From contig JALHMY010000008.1 in assembly GCA_022843805.1 (NCBI GenBank), forward strand, positions 62,001-126,000: a stretch of 64,000 nt of DNA. Reading direction: 5' to 3'. Below are positions 61,860 through 64,000 of this stretch, in pieces (within the stretch, counting starts at the first letter, position 1; each line of letters opens with the position of its first letter). The DNA comes from Fuerstiella sp. (GTDB lineage: Bacteria > Planctomycetota > Planctomycetia > Planctomycetales > Planctomycetaceae). Under the pieces are notes generated by a model. That model had not been told where the DNA came from. It did not search any database and was given only the letters and a program-made list of their open reading frames with translations. The translations under genes were made by a program, and so were the position numbers.

Positions 61860-64000
61860 TTATTGCGGGAGACCCGGCTGTTCGAGAATGGCTTTGGCTT
61901 CGCGTTGCAGCAGAAGCACGATCACATATTCACCAATGCCAGTGTTGTGATCACCGAATGTTTGCTGGCGATACTGATTCGTTTCGCGATGCATTGCCAG
62001 CCATTGCTCAGTGCGATCGAAAACCTTTTTAGCTTCATCAGTTCTTTGCAGTCTGTAATAGGTCATTGCCAGAGCTGGCCATGCCAGAGCCGCATCCTGC
62101 CAGGGACTTGCTTTCTTTGCGGCGGGTTCCAGCATCTGCAACGCCAGTTCATATTTGCCGGCACGGAATCTCGCCAGGCCGAGGGCTGGTGCAGCAAGCG
62201 GATTCCCCGTGAATTTTGGATACAGATCCTCGATTTGTTTCAGCAAGTCCTCCGGCGATATACATTGAGGCATGCCCATTTGCAGCAGAAGAATGAGCTG
62301 GGCGGGGTCTTCCTTCGACTGGACTGCTTCTGCACAAATCTCCTCGTAAAGCTCGCGATCACCGATGAGTATTGCTCCGGCGCCGGCATGCGTGCGACCG
62401 ATTGGCCCCATTGGCCTGAGCCGACTGATCAGCTGGCGTACTCCATCGACGTCGTTCCGGTCGAGTCGCACGAGCAATTCACAGAACAGCAAACCAGGCC
62501 GTTCCTGCAGTTGCGACGCTATCTGTAGTCCGATTTCCGGGAGTTGGAGGAATTCCAGATCAACAACGGACTGCCAGCCACCTGGAGTGACACTCTGATC
62601 GATCGATATTTTTCGAGCGGCATCCAGATCCGCCGCGGCCTTTGCCGCGTCTCCGCGACGAGCATGCAGCCGGGCTCGATCGACCAGCAGGTCGCGGTCG
62701 TTCGATTTCAGTTCCAGAGCCTTGTTGAAATCCCGCTCAGCTTCATCGAGTCGGCCCAACTCCAGGTAGCGTTTCCCGCGGGAGACGCTACCTGGAGTTG
62801 GGAATTTCAATACACCGGAACCGTCCCGGCATTGATGCAGCAGCACGAGATCGAACGGGGCAACCTCACTCGACTTTTCCCAAAGCTGCTTATGGATTAT
62901 TTCTGATCGTTGGCGAAGAGCTTCGGTTTGCGTGGTTTCCTGATGAATCGCCTGTTCGGCTTCGCCCAGCATCGTCAGGAAATTTCCCCAGTCATGCCAC
63001 CAGTGAAACGGGGTCGGAGCTTCGTCGAATGATGACCGGTCGCAGTGTTCGGTGGAATCAAGGAAAGTCGTGGCTGTCGTGAGCGCTTCATTCAGAAATT
63101 TCTCTGCCAGGGTCTTTTCACCCGCATGATGCTGAAGAAGTGCATTCATAGGCAGAGTGTAGTGATTCCACCCGACCTGAGAAAGTAAAGCACCCGCTCG
63201 TGCGTAATTTCCGGCGCGGTAGTTCACGAGCGCGGCGTTGGACAGAGACCATCCTCCTGAACTCAGTTGCAAATAGTCCTCTGCATGTTTCAGCATTTGT
63301 TCCTGGTGCTGTGTAAAGACAGCGTTCGGCTGTAACGCGCACAATGCCGCCACCACATGTTTGGCATCAGCCGTCTGTGTCTGACTCCAGTCGAACTCGA
63401 CCCGGCATCCATCTGCGTACCACTGATGTCGTTCTGAACCCAGCAAAAACATGATCGCATGGGGGAGCACTCCTCCCGTCACTTCGAACCGATCCCGTAC
63501 GTCCACACGTTCCAGTGTCCGGACTGCCTCGGAGAACCGTCGCTGCTCTGCAAGAAGCACTACCTGATCACGTGGTGAATCGGCGACACGTACTGTGAAT
63601 GCAGGGGCCGTCGTTTTGACCAGCAGTTGATTTTTACCTGGTTTCAACACGACTGGGATACGGTGATACTGTTCGTACTGCGGCAGAGCAGCCATTCCAT
63701 CCGGCTCATAGTCCTCCAGAAGTTGTCCATTCAGAAATACTCTCAAACGATCATTCCTGCCGACCATCAGGATCGTGGCACGCTCGTCGGGTGAAAAAAT
63801 GCAGCCTAGTCCGTAGAGAGAGGAGCCTTCTTTCCCAATGGCCCTGTCAGCCAGATTGACCCTGCCCCATTTTCCAGTGGTGATCGATCGCCATGGCACC
63901 GGTTCCTCCGATAATCCGGTAGCCGGACCGATGATGTGGACCGGCTTTGATGGATCGGGATCAATCTCCGGCGGGCAGAACTGTTTCAGTTCTCCGGGAT
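61860..64000 (-). CDS. TPR protein leaving the window, 3' part only
   Basis: The frame is open to the window end (reading 'PGELKQFCPPEIDPDPSKP' at its first codons), so GTG 63899 is not the true start. About 713 visible residues: a beta-rich domain ('LMVGRNDRLRVFLNGQLLED', 'LKPGKNQLLVKTTAPAFTVR') near the left, then TPR-like helices to the end ('LGRLDEAERDFNKALELKSN', 'ARRGDAAKAAADLDAARKIS', 'LARFRAGKYELALQMLEPAA'). This resembles the C-terminal half of planctomycete Ser/Thr kinase or WD40-TPR proteins, as at the other end of the window. A 48-bp palindrome is embedded in frame at 62755-62802. Confidence 0.82.
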   Translation of the reverse strand, partial: PGELKQFCPPEIDPDPSKPVHIIGPATGLSEEPVPWRSITTGKWGRVNLADRAIGKEGSSLYGLGCIFSPDERATILMVGRNDRLRVFLNGQLLEDYEPDGMAALPQYEQYHRIPVVLKPGKNQLLVKTTAPAFTVRVADSPRDQVVLLAEQRRFSEAVRTLERVDVRDRFEVTGGVLPHAIMFLLGSERHQWYADGCRVEFDWSQTQTADAKHVVAALCALQPNAVFTQHQEQMLKHAEDYLQLSSGGWSLSNAALVNYRAGNYARAGALLSQVGWNHYTLPMNALLQHHAGEKTLAEKFLNEALTTATTFLDSTEHCDRSSFDEAPTPFHWWHDWGNFLTMLGEAEQAIHQETTQTEALRQRSEIIHKQLWEKSSEVAPFDLVLLHQCRDGSGVLKFPTPGSVSRGKRYLELGRLDEAERDFNKALELKSNDRDLLVDRARLHARRGDAAKAAADLDAARKISIDQSVTPGGWQSVVDLEFLQLPEIGLQIASQLQERPGLLFCELLVRLDRNDVDGVRQLISRLRPMGPIGRTHAGAGAILIGDRELYEEICAEAVQSKEDPAQLILLLQMGMPQCISPEDLLKQIEDLYPKFTGNPLAAPALGLARFRAGKYELALQMLEPAAKKASPWQDAALAWPALAMTYYRLQRTDEAKKVFDRTEQWLAMHRETNQYRQQTFGDHNTGIGEYVIVLLLQREAKAILEQPGLPQ
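62755..62802. repeat. Perfect palindrome embedded in frame in the TPR gene
   Basis: CCCAACTCCAGGTAGCGT (62755-62772) pairs perfectly with ACGCTACCTGGAGTTGGG (62785-62802). The loop 'ttcccgcgggag' holds a smaller palindrome, tcccgcggga. The unit is 48 bp, exactly 16 codons, and reads PTPGSVSRGKRYLELG on the minus strand, between 'SGVLKF' and the next TPR helix 'RLDEAERDF'. The sequence resembles the 'ggtagcgtctcccgcgggag' intergenic elements seen in planctomycetes. Confidence 0.9.

Noticed and set aside
1-64000. tRNA, rRNA, phage genes, integrase and att sites
   Set aside because: Looked for and not seen; no cloverleaf-like segments or phage structural genes were recognised.

Overview
The window looks like chromosomal DNA of a member of the Planctomycetota. 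Pointers are two Tat-exported DUF1501 proteins, a stub of a DUF1559 prepilin-like gene, a BlaI/M56 sensor pair with a very long extracellular tail, TPR proteins with planctomycete-type sugar-binding-like domains, many secreted proteins of unknown function, long gene-poor gaps and abundant short palindromic repeats. All taxonomic and family calls come from reading the sequence against remembered families; no search was run.

Layout. 1-7 kb: the 3' end of a large TPR protein, a secreted Ntn-type amidase, two secreted or lipid-anchored proteins and gene stubs. 7-15 kb: a mobile-element graveyard. A complete but dead IS (7536-9106, 16-bp terminal inverted repeats, candidate 7-bp target duplication) sits in an older transposase remnant. 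Around it are IS4-type and ISL3-type fragments, a decayed membrane-protein gene and a frameshifted beta-helix gene, interspersed with an intact Tat-exported TIM-barrel-like protein and selO. 15-24 kb: a secreted unknown, the 1438-residue M56 sensor with its BlaI repressor and a probable operator, then small unknown genes. 24-33 kb: a 1009-residue secreted protein, a membrane protein, an MgtC/DUF4010 protein, a P-type ATPase, and remnants of a cytochrome b561 and a second M56 gene. 33-42 kb: a metal region, with an ABC importer of the tungstate (Tup) type in the order permease-ATPase-binding protein, then a His-rich exported protein, an RND adaptor, an RND pump of the heavy-metal class and a His-rich lipoprotein. 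42-49 kb: a lipoprotein, a Tat-exported enolase-superfamily enzyme, a DUF1501 gene with a membrane-anchored lectin-like partner, a decayed RHS gene full of stem-loop repeats, and bioA. 50-54 kb: a GT2-GtrA fusion, a DUF3050 protein, thiS and thiG, and an HpaI-type aldolase. 54-64 kb: a zinc-ribbon protein, a second DUF1501 gene, a likely operon (LpxH-like phosphoesterase, CDP-alcohol phosphatidyltransferase, large VWA membrane protein), a SnoaL-like protein and a TPR protein leaving the window.

Together the intact genes point to cell-envelope and extracellular work: metal uptake and efflux, envelope sensing, lipid head-group chemistry and cofactor synthesis (biotin, thiamine). No phage, CRISPR, tRNA or rRNA was seen. 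The most unusual signals are the density of decaying genes and the dispersed repeats: a degenerate intergenic family with four to five copies, several stem-loop families, and one 48-bp palindrome sitting in frame inside a TPR gene.
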